A DNA stretch of 64,000 bases from Halorubrum rubrum (GCF_024494685.1 NZ_JANHDM010000002.1:248001-312000), one strand, 5' to 3'; positions 1 through 9,416 are shown, numbered from the stretch's first letter. Numbers and translations are program-made. Notes: generated from the sequence alone by a model not told the origin.

Positions 1-1
1 G

Positions 2-553
2 GTCACGCCGGATCTCATGGCGCTCGGGAAGGGGCTCTCAGCCGGCTACGCGCCGATAAGCGCGACGATGGTCGCCGACCACGTCGTCGAGACGCTCGAG
101 GCGAACGACCACGCCTTCCAACACGGTCACACCTACAGCGGGAACCCGATCTCGACGGCGGTGGCCGACCGCGTGCTCGATCGCTACACTGAGGACCTGT
201 TCGCGGCGGCTCGACGGCGCGGGCGGCGGCTCGAGGAGACCCTGGAGCCGCTCGTCGAGAGCCCGATCGTCGGCGAGATCCGACGGGTGGGGCTCCAGGT
301 CGGCGTCGAGTTCGTCGCCGACCGGGAGACGAAGACGCCGTTCGATCCGGACGCCGATATCGCCGACCGGATCTACGACGCCGCGCTCGAGGACGGCGTG
401 TACACGTATCCCGGCGGCGGCAGCGTCGACGGACGGGCCGGCGATCACCTCATGCTCGCGCCGCCGCTCACGGTCGACGACGCGGACGTCACGACGATGG
501 GCGAGACCGTCGTCTCGGCCGTGAACCGCGTCGCCGGCGAGGAGGGATACTAA
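2..553 (+). CDS. Class III PLP aminotransferase, C-terminal part (5' truncated by window edge)
   Basis: The reading frame is open from base 2, so this is the last 183 codons of a gene that begins outside the window. The visible part starts at the segment LMALGKGLSAGYAPI, where the lysine after LG is the expected Schiff-base residue for pyridoxal phosphate in fold-type I class III (ornithine/acetylornithine/GABA-type) aminotransferases. The segment HTYSGNPISTAVA and the later VGLQVGVEFV fit the same family. The substrate cannot be told from this fragment. The internal ATG at base 17 is not a plausible start because the catalytic segment runs across it. It ends 63 bases before the convergent sufD gene. 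Confidence 0.85.
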   Translation, partial: VTPDLMALGKGLSAGYAPISATMVADHVVETLEANDHAFQHGHTYSGNPISTAVADRVLDRYTEDLFAAARRRGRRLEETLEPLVESPIVGEIRRVGLQVGVEFVADRETKTPFDPDADIADRIYDAALEDGVYTYPGGGSVDGRAGDHLMLAPPLTVDDADVTTMGETVVSAVNRVAGEEGY

Positions 554-616
554 CGGCGTTCTCGGAGGCGGTCGCGAAAAATCGAATCTCCGTGCGTCTT
601 CCCCGCGAGCGACCCG

Positions 617-1834
617 CTACTGGAGCCGTTCGACGACGAGTTCCTCGACGTCCTCGCGGAACTCGTCGACCGCGATCTCCTCTAAGACGGGCACGAAGAA
701 GCCCTCGACGAGCATGTTTCGCGCCGTGAGCGAGTCGATGGAGCGACTCTCCAGGTAGAACAGGTCCTCGGCGTCGACCTGCCCCACGGTCGCGGAGTGT
801 GACGCCTCCGTGTCGTGGTTGTGGATGATCAGCTTCGGCGACGCGTCCGCCTCGGCGTCGTCCGACAGCATCAGCGTGTTCTCGCGCTGGTAGCTCGAGG
901 TGTTCCACGCGTCACGGCCGACGTCCTGGACGCCCTCGTACACCGAGCGCGCCACGTCGTCGAGCACGCCGCGCGTGACGAGGTCGGCCGTGGTGTGTTC
1001 GGCCTGGTGCCAGACGCGGGCGTTGACGTCGAAGTGCTGGTCCTCGCTGCCGAAGAACGTCCCGACGATCTGGCTCTCGGAGCCGTCGCCGTTCAGTTCG
1101 GTCTCGACGTCGGAGCGGGTGAGCTTCGAGCCGAAGTTGCTCTCGATCCAGTCGATCGTGGCGTACGTGTCCGTGATCCCGCGTTTCAGCGAGTAGGTGT
1201 AGGTGTCGTCGTCGAGGTTCTGGAGCGAGCCAAACTGGACGGCCGCGTTCTCGCCGCCGACGACCTCGACGAGGTTCGAGAAGTACCGGTCTCCCTCGAT
1301 CTCGCTCTCCTCACCCGACTCGATCGACTCGAGGATCGTCACCGACGACGACTCCTCGGCGACTACGAGCGTCTGGCTGAACAGCGAGCGGGAGTTCATC
1401 TCCGCGCGGATCTTCACGTCCTCGACGTCGACGCCCTCGGGGACGTAGACGAACGTGCCGGTCGTAAAGAGCGCCACCGACAGCGCCGTGAGGTAGTTGT
1501 GCTCGGGGTCGAGCACGGTGCCGAAGTGCTCCTCGAGGGTGTCGCCGTACTCGTCGAACGCCTCGGTGAACGGCGCGACGACGACCTCGTCGTCGCCGGC
1601 GGTCCGCTCCGTCGCGTCCGACTGGTTCAGCGGGTCGACGAGCGCCTCGAAGTCCAGCGCCTCGAGGTCCGTCCAGCGCCGGCCGGGCGTCTGGATGACG
1701 TCGGGTAGCTCCGCAGTCTCCAGCGCCGAAAGCGCGTTCAGACGGGTCTCGAGGAGCCACTCGGGCTCGTCGCGTTCCTCCGCAATGTGTCGTACCGTGT
1801 CCTCCGAGAGGCTCTCGATTGCTTTCGTGCTCAT
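617..1834 (-). CDS. sufD: Fe-S cluster assembly protein SufD
   Basis: Scaffold subunit of the SufBCD iron-sulfur cluster assembly complex in the cytoplasm. The 405-residue product has the SufB/SufD beta-helix core (roughly residues 110-375), with family segments such as FVYVPEGVDVEDVKI and a C-terminal LFYLESRSIDSLTARNMLVEGF. That C-terminal segment closely parallels SufB next door, so the two are ancient paralogues. The N-terminus (IAEERDEPEWLLETRLNAL) also matches the SufB start. The gap to sufB is one base, so the two are surely cotranscribed in the order sufC-sufB-sufD. SufD is less conserved than SufB and is identified partly by this context. Confidence 0.95.
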   Translation of the reverse strand: MSTKAIESLSEDTVRHIAEERDEPEWLLETRLNALSALETAELPDVIQTPGRRWTDLEALDFEALVDPLNQSDATERTAGDDEVVVAPFTEAFDEYGDTLEEHFGTVLDPEHNYLTALSVALFTTGTFVYVPEGVDVEDVKIRAEMNSRSLFSQTLVVAEESSSVTILESIESGEESEIEGDRYFSNLVEVVGGENAAVQFGSLQNLDDDTYTYSLKRGITDTYATIDWIESNFGSKLTRSDVETELNGDGSESQIVGTFFGSEDQHFDVNARVWHQAEHTTADLVTRGVLDDVARSVYEGVQDVGRDAWNTSSYQRENTLMLSDDAEADASPKLIIHNHDTEASHSATVGQVDAEDLFYLESRSIDSLTARNMLVEGFFVPVLEEIAVDEFREDVEELVVERLQ

Positions 1835-1835
1835 G

Positions 1836-3263
1836 TTATCCGAGCGAACCCTCCATCTCCAGTTCGACGAGCCGGTTCAGCTCGACGGCGTACTCGATCG
1901 GCAGCTCCTCCGTGATCGGCTCGATGAACCCCGAGACGATCATCTGTTTCGCGTCGTCGTCGTCGAGACCGCGCGACTGGAGGTAGAAGATGTCCTCGTC
2001 GCCGATCTTCCCGACGGTCGCCTCGTGAGCGACGTCGACCTTCGACTCGTTGATCTCCATGTACGGCATCGTGTCGGAGGTCGACTCGTTGTCGAACATC
2101 AGCGCGTCGCACTCCACGGCGGTCGAGGAGTCAGAAGCGCCGTCGGCGATGTGGACGAGGCCGCGGTAGTTGGTGCGGCCGCCGTCCTTCGAGATCGACT
2201 TCGACTCGATCGTCGATTTGGTCTCGGGCGCGTTGTGGTACACCTTCGCGCCGGTGTCGATGTCCTGGCCCTCGCCCGCGAAGGCGATGGTGATGTGGTT
2301 GTCGCTCGCGCCGCGACCCTTCAGGATCGTCGAGGGGTACAGCATCGTCGCCTTCGACCCCATCGACCCCGAGATCCACTCCATTCGCCCGCCCTTCTCG
2401 GCGATCGCGCGCTTGGTGTTCAGGTTGTACGTGTTCTTCGACCAGTTCTGGACGGTCGAGTACTGGACGTGGGCGTCCTCGCCGACGAACACCTCGACGC
2501 CGCCGGAGTGGAGGTTGAACGCGGAGTACTTGGGCGCCGAACAGCCCTCGATGTAGTGGACCTCCGAGCCCTCCTCGGCGATGATGAGCGTGTGCTCGAA
2601 CTGGCCCATCCCCTCGGAGTTCATCCGGAAGTACGCCTGGATCGGCATCTCGACCGTGGTGTCCTCGGGGACGTAGACGAACGAGCCGCCCGACCAGATC
2701 GCGCCGTGAAGCGCCGCGAACTTGTTGTCGCTCGGCGGGACGGCCTTCGTCATGAAGTACTCCTTGACGAGCTCTTCGTGCTCCTGGACCGCCTTGTCCA
2801 TGTCACAGAAGACGACGCCCTTCTCCTCCCAGCGCTCCTGCATGTTCTGGTAGACGATCTCCGACTCGTACTGTGCGCCGACGCCGGAGAGCGCGTTCTT
2901 TTCTGCCTCCGGGATGCCCAGCTTGTCGAAGGTGTCCTTGATCTCCTCGGGGAGGTCAGTCCAGTCGTCGACGCCGCCGCGGACGTCGATGTCGGGACGG
3001 ATGTACGGGACGATCTGGTCGATGTCGACCTCCGAGAGGTCCGGCGCTTCGGGCCAGTCGGTCGGCATCGGCATCGCCTCGAACTGCTCGAGGGCGCGCA
3101 GGCGGCGCTCCAGCATCCACTCCGGTTCGTCCTTGTCCTCCGAGATGACGCGGATCGTCTCCTCGGTGAGGCCCTTCTCGCTTTTGAAGGCGGACTTCTC
3201 CTCCTTCTTGAACTCGAAGCGGGCCTCGGTGTCGGTCTCTTTGAGGTGGTCTTGTGAACTCAT
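1836..3263 (-). CDS. sufB: Fe-S cluster assembly protein SufB
   Basis: Main scaffold of the SufBC2D complex, on which Fe-S clusters are built. The product is 475 residues, the usual size. An N-terminal helical part (DEPEWMLERRLRALEQF) is followed by the beta-helix core from about residue 190. Recognisable segments include GGSFVYVPEDTTVEMPIQAYFRM (partly shared with SufD), YIEGCSAPKYSAFNLHSGGV and GDEDIFYLQSRGLDDDDAKQM. The start at 3263 is supported by a TATA-like CTATAC on the coding strand 24-29 bases upstream. The gene can therefore be transcribed independently of sufC as well as with it. Confidence 0.97.
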   Translation of the reverse strand: MSSQDHLKETDTEARFEFKKEEKSAFKSEKGLTEETIRVISEDKDEPEWMLERRLRALEQFEAMPMPTDWPEAPDLSEVDIDQIVPYIRPDIDVRGGVDDWTDLPEEIKDTFDKLGIPEAEKNALSGVGAQYESEIVYQNMQERWEEKGVVFCDMDKAVQEHEELVKEYFMTKAVPPSDNKFAALHGAIWSGGSFVYVPEDTTVEMPIQAYFRMNSEGMGQFEHTLIIAEEGSEVHYIEGCSAPKYSAFNLHSGGVEVFVGEDAHVQYSTVQNWSKNTYNLNTKRAIAEKGGRMEWISGSMGSKATMLYPSTILKGRGASDNHITIAFAGEGQDIDTGAKVYHNAPETKSTIESKSISKDGGRTNYRGLVHIADGASDSSTAVECDALMFDNESTSDTMPYMEINESKVDVAHEATVGKIGDEDIFYLQSRGLDDDDAKQMIVSGFIEPITEELPIEYAVELNRLVELEMEGSLG

Positions 3264-3285
3264 GTCAGTTGTTTACGTCTCTGGT

Positions 3286-3293
3286 TGTATAGC
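3286..3293 (-). promoter_or_regulatory. TATA-like box for sufB
   Basis: The coding (minus) strand reads GCTATACAA about 24-31 bases before the sufB ATG, the spacing expected for a leaderless haloarchaeal transcript. It lies in the 52-base gap between sufC and sufB. It suggests that sufB-sufD has its own promoter besides readthrough from sufC. This is called by motif and spacing only. Confidence 0.5.
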
Positions 3294-3315
3294 GTTGTTG
3301 TGTAACCACGGTTAG

Positions 3316-4230
3316 TTACGCCGTCCCGTAGGCGTCCTCGCGGACCCAGTCGTACCCCTCGTCCTCGAGCTTCTCCGCGAGCTCCGGGCCGCCGCTCTTC
3401 GCGACCTCGCCGTCTAACATTACGTGGACGTGGTCGGGCTCGACGTAGTCGAGGATGCGCTGGTAGTGGGTGATCTGGAGGATGCCGGTTCCCTGCTCGT
3501 CGCGGAGCGCGTTGATCCCCTTCGAGACGTCCTGGAGGCGGTCGATGTCGAGCCCGGAGTCGATCTCGTCGAGCACGGCGATCGCTGGCTCCAACATCGC
3601 TGCCTGGAGCACCTCGTTCTGCTTCTTCTCGCCGCCGGAGAAGCCGGCGTTGAGGTACCGCTGCATGAACTTCTCGTCCATGTCGAGCAGCTCCATCTTC
3701 TCCGAGAGGATCTCCTGGAACTCGGCGACGCCGATCTCGCCGTCGTCGGCGGGGCCCTCCATCGGGGAGGTGTCGTAGCCCTCGTCGTCGGCGTCCGCCT
3801 CCTCGGCGTCCTCGCCCTCGAACAGCTCCTCGCGCTCGTCGGCCTTCGCGTTGAGCGCCTGCCGGAGGAAGTTCGTCATCGTGACGCCCTCGATCTCCGC
3901 GGGGTACTGGAACCCGAGGAAGATCCCGAGCGCGGCTCGCTCGTTGGGCTCGAGTTCGAGCAGCTCCCAGTGGTAGTCATCGTCGTCGAGGTCGGCGTCA
4001 ACGTCCGCCAGGTCGGCCTCGTCGAGATGGAGCGCCACGCTCCCGTCCGTTACCTCGTAGGCTGGATGTCCGGCGATGACCTTCGCCAGCGTCGACTTGC
4101 CCGAGCCGTTCGGACCCATCAACGCGTGGATCTCGCCGGACTCGACCTCGAGGTCGACGCCTCGAAGGATCCGTTCACCGCCCTCTTCTGCCACCCGCAC
4201 GCGTAGGTCGCTGATCTCGAGAGTTGCCAT
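3316..4230 (-). CDS. sufC: Fe-S cluster assembly ATPase SufC
   Basis: ABC-type ATPase that powers SufBCD. Walker [10 protein letters not shown] is at residues 39-47. The ABC signature in [11 protein letters not shown] is near residue 200 and is followed by the Walker B segment [13 protein letters not shown], all typical of SufC. The product is 304 residues, longer than the roughly 250 usual in bacteria. The extra length is an acidic low-complexity insert between about residues 130 and 160 ([17 protein letters not shown]), a halophilic expansion just before the [12 protein letters not shown] segment. It is the first gene of the suf cluster. Confidence 0.96.
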   Translation of the reverse strand: MATLEISDLRVRVAEEGGERILRGVDLEVESGEIHALMGPNGSGKSTLAKVIAGHPAYEVTDGSVALHLDEADLADVDADLDDDDYHWELLELEPNERAALGIFLGFQYPAEIEGVTMTNFLRQALNAKADEREELFEGEDAEEADADDEGYDTSPMEGPADDGEIGVAEFQEILSEKMELLDMDEKFMQRYLNAGFSGGEKKQNEVLQAAMLEPAIAVLDEIDSGLDIDRLQDVSKGINALRDEQGTGILQITHYQRILDYVEPDHVHVMLDGEVAKSGGPELAEKLEDEGYDWVREDAYGTA

Positions 4231-4351
4231 ATGTAGGGTTCTGCCTCGTACGTGTATCGTGGGGGTTGCGGAGGTTAATAGTTACGGATACCCCGTCGAA
4301 AATCACGAATTAGAGAATAATTCTTTCGAGAACTGAAATCATGGTTCGTAA
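4231..4351 (-). terminator. polB-sufC intergenic region with likely polB terminator and sufC promoter
   Basis: This 121-base gap is markedly AT-richer than its surroundings. Read in the leftward direction it contains T-rich stretches after the polB stop (around 4300-4340, including AGAATTATTCT, a short imperfect dyad), which fit an archaeal T-rich terminator. Nearer sufC, around 4255-4290, there are TATA-like candidates (ATTAAC, GATACAC). The exact promoter element cannot be chosen from sequence alone. Confidence 0.4.
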
Positions 4352-7300
4352 TCACATGAACGAACCGAGGCCGGTCTGTTCTTGGCCGGTCTTGACCTCC
4401 TCCCAGGAGGTGCCGAGCGCCTCGATGATCCGCTCGATGGGTCCTTTCAGCGTCTTCTCGAGCATCTTCTCCCAGTCCACCTCGAACTCCTCGGGGATCT
4501 GGTCCGCGTACTCGAAACAGATCACGTCCGGGTCGCGTTTGAACTCGCCGTAGAGCCCGTTGCGTTGGGGATCGAGCCCCACCTCGGACTCCATCCGCTC
4601 CCAGAAGTCCGGATGGACCTTCTCCAAGTAGAGCCGCTTGGGCTTCGAGCCCCTCCCGAAGTTCGTCCCCAGCAGCTCGTTGGCGTACTGCGCGCCCCGG
4701 ACCTGCGCGGTCGGCGTCTCGTAGGCGTCGAGCCGCTTGCCGATCCCGCCGGGGATCCCGACCTCCTCGACGTCGACGTTCCCCGCGAGGAAGTCGTCGA
4801 TGACCCCCGAGAGGTACGTCGTGATCGCCGCGAGGTCCTCGTCGATGTCGTCGCCGGTGACGATGGTCTCGATGACATGCTGTTGGACCTCCTTCGTAAT
4901 CTGTGCGATGTCCGACCGCTTGTACTCGAAGCCCGTGATGTCGATGTCGTCGACGTCTTTCCCCTCCTTCCAGACGATGTGGCCCGCGTACCGCTTCTTC
5001 TTGCCCGCCTGGAAGAAGCGCCGGTAGAGCTTCTCGAACTCGATCTCGAAGCGGTGAAACTCGGCGTTCAACTCCTCGCGCGCGAAGTCGTCGTAGCGGT
5101 CGTTGATGTGATCCGCTATCTCGAAGGAGGTCGCGATCGCCTTTTCTTTCGATAAATCTCCGAGAGAAAGCATAACTGAATCGGTGTCCCCGTATGTAAC
5201 CTTCCTATCAAGCTCTTCGGTCACGCCGGCGGTGAAGTCGATCACCTCGCGGTTGGTCGAGGTGACGCCCGCGCTCATCTCGCGGTCGTACAGGCGGAAC
5301 CGGTCCCACCCGAAAACGCCGTACAACGAGTTCATCAGAACTTTGACAGCTCCCTGCTGCCGGTCGTACTGTTCGTACGCCTCGGTCCCCGGCTCGTGCT
5401 CGTTCCGGAGCGCCTTCTTCTCCTCGCGCTCGTCGAGGAGTTCGTTCACCATCTCCCGGATGATGCCGTCCGGCTCCTTCCGGAAGTGGACGCCCGTCGG
5501 GGTCCGGTAGGTGTCGCCGTCGTACGCCTCGGGGTCGACCTTCGTCTCCGGCGACGCGTTGATCGTCACCATGGACATGGGGTAGAGGCTCTTCAGGTCC
5601 AGCACGCTCACCATCTCGCGGACTCCGGAGATCGGGTCGAACACCGCGCCGCCCTCGAACTCCTCGGCCTCCTGTTGGCCCTTCGAGGGCAGCGCGAAGT
5701 TCCCGAACGCCATGTGGAGCACGTACATGTCGACCGCGTCCCCCGGCGTCGTCGCGTCCTCGAGCTTACAGCCGACGATCTTCCGGGCGTCGTCCCAGAA
5801 GGCGATCACGTCCTGTGCGCGGTCGATCTCGACGCACAGCTCCACGTCGCGGATGCTGTACTCGAGCAGGCGCTCCGGGTCCTGCTCCCAGAGGTCGCCG
5901 ATGTCGCCGGCGTACCGCTCCTTGCCGACGCCGAGCTCGCGCTCTCCCACCGCGTCGAGCCGGTACGACTCCAGCTCCGTGAACATCGTGCGCTTGTAGG
6001 CGTACAGGAGGTCGAAGACGACGCGGCCCTTGACGTCGGGGCCGCCCCAGCCGGAGCGCCACACCTCGCCGATGCGGGAGAATCGATCCACCGAGAGATC
6101 GTACTCGCTTCCCGGATCGAGCTCTTCCATCCGGTCGAAGAAGTACGGGACGTCGAAGTCCTCGCAGTTGTGAACGAGACAATCATCTGCGAAGAAATTG
6201 TGCGTGGTGGTCTCGATGTCGTAGGTCGTCTCCGTGCCGACACGCTCCACATCCTCAACCTTCACAAACACGTACTCCGACCACTCGTCGAGAGTCGTTT
6301 CGTGCCGTTTGAGGTTGATTCCTCGGCGGCGTTTGTCCCGGCCGATCCGCTTTTCATCCGTACCAGTGTCCGCCTCAAAGAGCGCGTACGGGATGTTCTC
6401 GCTCCGTCCGCTTTCTCCGCCGTCTAGCGCTTTCAGCGCCTCTCGCTTTTTTGAGTGAGAGAGATGCGGGAGGACCCGATCCCTGAGTCGCTGGATCTCA
6501 CGCTCTGCGTCCGGGACCCGAACCACGTTTTCCCGCTGTTCTGCGTAGATGCCAAGCCGGCGGAATAGCTTCACGTACCATTCTCCGATGGATCGGTTTT
6601 CGGCCGCAACGGTCACCGAAGACGAGACGTTCCCGTCCCCGTCGATGACTCCCGCCAAGAACCGTTCTATATGCGATTCTGGAAGTTCGAAAATCGTCGA
6701 GAGATCGACTTCCACCTCGTTTTTATCACCGAACGGAATCCCGAGCCCGTTGAACGCGTACATTCGGGCGTAATCCAGTACGTTCTGCTTGTAGCATCCC
6801 TTTCCATCGGGTTGAAGATGGGTCTCACCAGGGAACTGTCCGTGTAACTCCTCACGCGTGTTGTAGAAACGGACTCCGTCCTCGGGCGACATCGTTCCAT
6901 CCGTGAGAACGAGTCCTGCGAGATACAGCTCGTGGTCGGTGAGTTCCCTGTCGAGGTCGTTCCGCGTGCGGCGGTACTCCTTCCCGCCGTCAGGGAGCGC
7001 AACGTCGTACCGGTCAGACGCAACCTGACAGCGCTCCGGCGTCCAGACATCTGTCTTCGGGTGATGTAAGGTTCCCGCGGCGAGATCGAACTCCTCTGCG
7101 AGCTCAGAAACGGCGCCGTAAGGAAGTTCAGATTTGAACGATTTGATCGCTTCTTTACTACCGAACCGCTGGCATTCGATCGGGACGAGGTCACTGAGGG
7201 TCGGGACACGCTCCGAGTCGACGTTCAATTTTCGCGGCTTGAGGAGATAGTCCCCGACGTCGATCTCGCTTCCCTCCTTCCAGTCGACTTGATCGTCGTC

Positions 7301-8476
7301 ACCGACCATCACACGATGGTCCTCCGAACTGCGGAGATCAGTTCCGTCCGCGAGCCTGTATCTGAGAATATCCTTCTCGCTTTCCCACTTGTTCGTGACC
7401 TCCGCGGTCGTCGTCTGCTGTTCGTCGCTCCCGATCACCTCGTCTCCGACGGACACGTCTTCGATCCGTTGCTCGGTCCCGTCCGCTTTGAGAATCTGAC
7501 TATCCGCCGGTAGACAGTTCCACCCTGTAAAGAGATCCGGGTCCGTCTCGTCGATGTAGTCCACGAACGCGTCGAGCATCGCGGCCTCCTCCTCGAAGAC
7601 ACGGACCTCGAAATCGAGCTCCCCGTCCTCGACGATCCCCTCGTAGTCGGGGAGTTCCGACGGCGGCGGCACCTCCGCGTCGGGCGCGTCGTACAGCCAG
7701 ACGACGTACTCGTCGTCGTAGGAGTCGTGGCTGGTGAGGCAGATGATCGGTTCCTCGCCGTCCTCGGGGAAGCCGCGGCGGTCGTCGACCTCGATGTCGA
7801 AGGTGTTCACCCGCATCTCGGCGTCGACGTCGGCGGGTTCCAGCATCCCCTCGTGGACCTGGATCGTCCCCTCCCCGTCGTCGAGGCGGCGCTCCTCGAC
7901 GCGCAGGCCGCCGTTGAGCCCGTTGTCGATCAGAAAGCGGTTCGGAAAGAGGATGTCCGCCTCGAAGGTGGTCTCGAAGTCGTCCCGGATGTTCCCAACG
8001 TCACGCGGGGTCCGCGTGACGATCCGGGTGAGCGGCTCGCCGCGGATGCTCTCGTAGGGCTCGCCCTCGGCGTTCTCCTCGCGGGTGCCGATGACCACGT
8101 CGTACGCCTCGGCGGGGTCGCGATCGAGCTCCGCGGTCGGGACGTAGAAGTACGGCTCGACGCCGAGGACGCGGAGGTGTTCGACGTCGTCGTCGCCGTC
8201 GGGGTTCGGCCGGCGGCCGAACACGTGGACGACGGGGTACTCGTCGCTGCCGTACCCCTCGACCGCGTAGTCGATCTGGGTGATCATCAGCTCGACGGTG
8301 CCCGTCGATTCCGGGAACTTCGCCTCGTCGACGTCGACGACATCGCTGACGCGTCCGTGTCCGCCGCCCGCGACGACCCTCGCCTCCTCGGCGGCGAGGT
8401 CGTCGCGGGCGCCGCCGTCGCCGTCGGCGTCCGCACCGGCGGGCGACGAGAAGTCCGTGAGCCCCGACTGAGTCAT
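4352..8476 (-). CDS. polB: Replicative family B DNA polymerase PolB, intein-containing
   Basis: DNA-dependent DNA polymerase with 3'-5' proofreading. The precursor is 1374 residues and the mature extein is about 924. Exo I is at residues 226-230 (FDIEV). Exo II (GWN-CEDFDVPYF) is interrupted by a 450-residue intein. After the intein come motif A (DLKSLYPMSM), motif B (KVLMNSLYGVFGW) and motif C (YGDTDSVML). The last eight residues, QTGLGSFM, resemble a PCNA-interacting (PIP) box. I chose the ATG at 8476, not a longer frame reaching 9064, for two reasons: a TATA-like CTTTTAG lies 23-29 bases upstream, and the extension overlaps other genes and has no polymerase similarity. The gene precedes sufC on the same strand. 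Confidence 0.97.
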   Translation of the reverse strand: MTQSGLTDFSSPAGADADGDGGARDDLAAEEARVVAGGGHGRVSDVVDVDEAKFPESTGTVELMITQIDYAVEGYGSDEYPVVHVFGRRPNPDGDDDVEHLRVLGVEPYFYVPTAELDRDPAEAYDVVIGTREENAEGEPYESIRGEPLTRIVTRTPRDVGNIRDDFETTFEADILFPNRFLIDNGLNGGLRVEERRLDDGEGTIQVHEGMLEPADVDAEMRVNTFDIEVDDRRGFPEDGEEPIICLTSHDSYDDEYVVWLYDAPDAEVPPPSELPDYEGIVEDGELDFEVRVFEEEAAMLDAFVDYIDETDPDLFTGWNCLPADSQILKADGTEQRIEDVSVGDEVIGSDEQQTTTAEVTNKWESEKDILRYRLADGTDLRSSEDHRVMVGDDDQVDWKEGSEIDVGDYLLKPRKLNVDSERVPTLSDLVPIECQRFGSKEAIKSFKSELPYGAVSELAEEFDLAAGTLHHPKTDVWTPERCQVASDRYDVALPDGGKEYRRTRNDLDRELTDHELYLAGLVLTDGTMSPEDGVRFYNTREELHGQFPGETHLQPDGKGCYKQNVLDYARMYAFNGLGIPFGDKNEVEVDLSTIFELPESHIERFLAGVIDGDGNVSSSVTVAAENRSIGEWYVKLFRRLGIYAEQRENVVRVPDAEREIQRLRDRVLPHLSHSKKREALKALDGGESGRSENIPYALFEADTGTDEKRIGRDKRRRGINLKRHETTLDEWSEYVFVKVEDVERVGTETTYDIETTTHNFFADDCLVHNCEDFDVPYFFDRMEELDPGSEYDLSVDRFSRIGEVWRSGWGGPDVKGRVVFDLLYAYKRTMFTELESYRLDAVGERELGVGKERYAGDIGDLWEQDPERLLEYSIRDVELCVEIDRAQDVIAFWDDARKIVGCKLEDATTPGDAVDMYVLHMAFGNFALPSKGQQEAEEFEGGAVFDPISGVREMVSVLDLKSLYPMSMVTINASPETKVDPEAYDGDTYRTPTGVHFRKEPDGIIREMVNELLDEREEKKALRNEHEPGTEAYEQYDRQQGAVKVLMNSLYGVFGWDRFRLYDREMSAGVTSTNREVIDFTAGVTEELDRKVTYGDTDSVMLSLGDLSKEKAIATSFEIADHINDRYDDFAREELNAEFHRFEIEFEKLYRRFFQAGKKKRYAGHIVWKEGKDVDDIDITGFEYKRSDIAQITKEVQQHVIETIVTGDDIDEDLAAITTYLSGVIDDFLAGNVDVEEVGIPGGIGKRLDAYETPTAQVRGAQYANELLGTNFGRGSKPKRLYLEKVHPDFWERMESEVGLDPQRNGLYGEFKRDPDVICFEYADQIPEEFEVDWEKMLEKTLKGPIERIIEALGTSWEEVKTGQEQTGLGSFM
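6167..7516 (-). other. Intein with LAGLIDADG homing endonuclease inside PolB
   Basis: Residues 321-770 of the PolB precursor. It begins with Cys321 (CLPADSQILKADG), has the block B-like segment SSEDHRVMV, and ends FFADDCLVHN, with the terminal His-Asn followed by Cys771 as +1 nucleophile. Two dodecapeptide endonuclease motifs are present, LAGLVLTDG (519-527) and LAGVIDGDG (607-615). It is therefore a full-size bifunctional intein, not a mini-intein. Removing it restores the Exo II motif GWNCEDFDVPYF. The DNA here is visibly less GC-rich than the extein DNA, as expected for a horizontally mobile element. Confidence 0.95.
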
Positions 8477-8498
8477 ACGCTCCGTTCGCCGTACCCGG

Positions 8499-8505
8499 CT
8501 AAAAG
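8499..8505 (-). promoter_or_regulatory. TATA-like box for polB
   Basis: The coding strand reads CTTTTAG 23-29 bases before the ATG at 8476, which fixes the start of polB and implies a leaderless message. Confidence 0.5.
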
Positions 8506-8651
8506 ACCGGCGTTCGTTCCCGGACCCGTCCCTCGGCTCACGGCGTCCCGACGGCCCCGGTCGAGTCCGCCACGCTCGGACGGCGGCGACCCGACCGGTG
8601 ACACTCACCCCCACGGAAAAGCCTATATCGTGTACTGACTTACCACGGTCC

Positions 8652-8825
8652 ATGCCCTCGAACCCGCTTCGGGACGACGGGACGCACCGTTCGGGCGACC
8701 ACGACGCGGTCGACGCCGACGTGGAGGTGTACGAGGACGACGGCAACGTGGTGCTCTTCGAGGCGGAGAACCCGCTCGCGTGGGTCGAGGCCAGCCGAAC
8801 GGTCCGGCTCGCGGACGCGGCCTGA
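8652..8825 (+). CDS. Small haloarchaeal protein, DUF7331-like
   Basis: A 57-residue acidic protein whose second half (YEDDGNVVLFEAENPLAWVE) matches a family of 50-60-residue haloarchaeal proteins that I recall as DUF7331. Its function is unknown. The start is set by a TATA-like CTATAT at 8623-8628, 24-29 bases before the ATG. Its position between polB and the DUF7322-like and DUF7346-like genes beside rad50 appears to be a conserved haloarchaeal neighbourhood (from memory). There is no signal peptide or membrane segment. Confidence 0.75.
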   Translation: MPSNPLRDDGTHRSGDHDAVDADVEVYEDDGNVVLFEAENPLAWVEASRTVRLADAA

Positions 8826-8906
8826 ATCGCGTTTCGACGCGTCCGACCCGTTCCTCCGCGACCGCCGGACACAACCCCTTTGACCCGCCGCGCCGTACCG
8901 GCGAAC

Positions 8907-9389
8907 GTGTTCCCCTTCGACGAGGACGACGAGGGCGAGGTCTCCTTCGGGGAGAGCTCCGACGCCGAGCGCGAGATGACGCCGGAGATCCCGAAGGCCC
9001 CCTCGGTCAAGTCGTTCGACGACGACGGGGACTTCTCGGCCGCCGGCGACGTCGACGGCGGCACCCTCCGCGCGTTCGTCGTCGCCGTGATCTACGCGAA
9101 CGTCGCGGTCCTCCTCGCGAGCCTCGGGCCGATGGTCTGGTTCTTCGAGGGATGGATCCGGATCGGCATCGTCCTGACCGTCGCGGGGATCCTCGCCGGG
9201 ATCCGCACGTATCAGACGTACCGGTCGTGGGATCGGTCGCGGGGGGACGACGGGGGCGAGGAGGCGGCCGCCGCCGAAACTGAACGCCCCGCTGACGGCG
9301 ATGCCGCCGGCGACGATGCCGCTGACGCGGGCGTGGACGCGACCGTGACCGACGACGCCGACGCGGACCGCTCCGCCCCGGAACCGTAA
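8907..9389 (+). CDS. Two-TM haloarchaeal membrane protein (DUF7322-like)
   Basis: About 160 residues. An acidic N-terminal cytoplasmic-like segment is followed by two hydrophobic helices (about residues 56-80, LRAFVVAVIYANVAVLLASL, and 85-108, WIRIGIVLTVAGILAGI). The C-terminal tail is highly acidic and Ala/Asp-rich. I prefer the GTG at 8907 to a TTG at 8880 because the residues between are basic and unlike the rest. The family assignment is from memory and the function is unknown. Confidence 0.65.
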   Translation: MFPFDEDDEGEVSFGESSDAEREMTPEIPKAPSVKSFDDDGDFSAAGDVDGGTLRAFVVAVIYANVAVLLASLGPMVWFFEGWIRIGIVLTVAGILAGIRTYQTYRSWDRSRGDDGGEEAAAAETERPADGDAAGDDAADAGVDATVTDDADADRSAPEP

Positions 9390-9416
9390 TCCGTCCCGCT
9401 CTCCTACCTCGGTCCG

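Noticed and set aside
1497-3257. 586-codon plus-strand frame opposite sufB
   Set aside because: It is the complement of the SufB/SufD reading frames. High GC at third positions suppresses stop codons. The translation is Arg/Val/Leu-rich without any haloarchaeal acidity or domain.
8477-9064. N-terminal extension of PolB by about 196 residues
   Set aside because: The extension overlaps two plus-strand genes, is Ser/Arg-rich, and the TATA box and ATG at 8476 explain the start.
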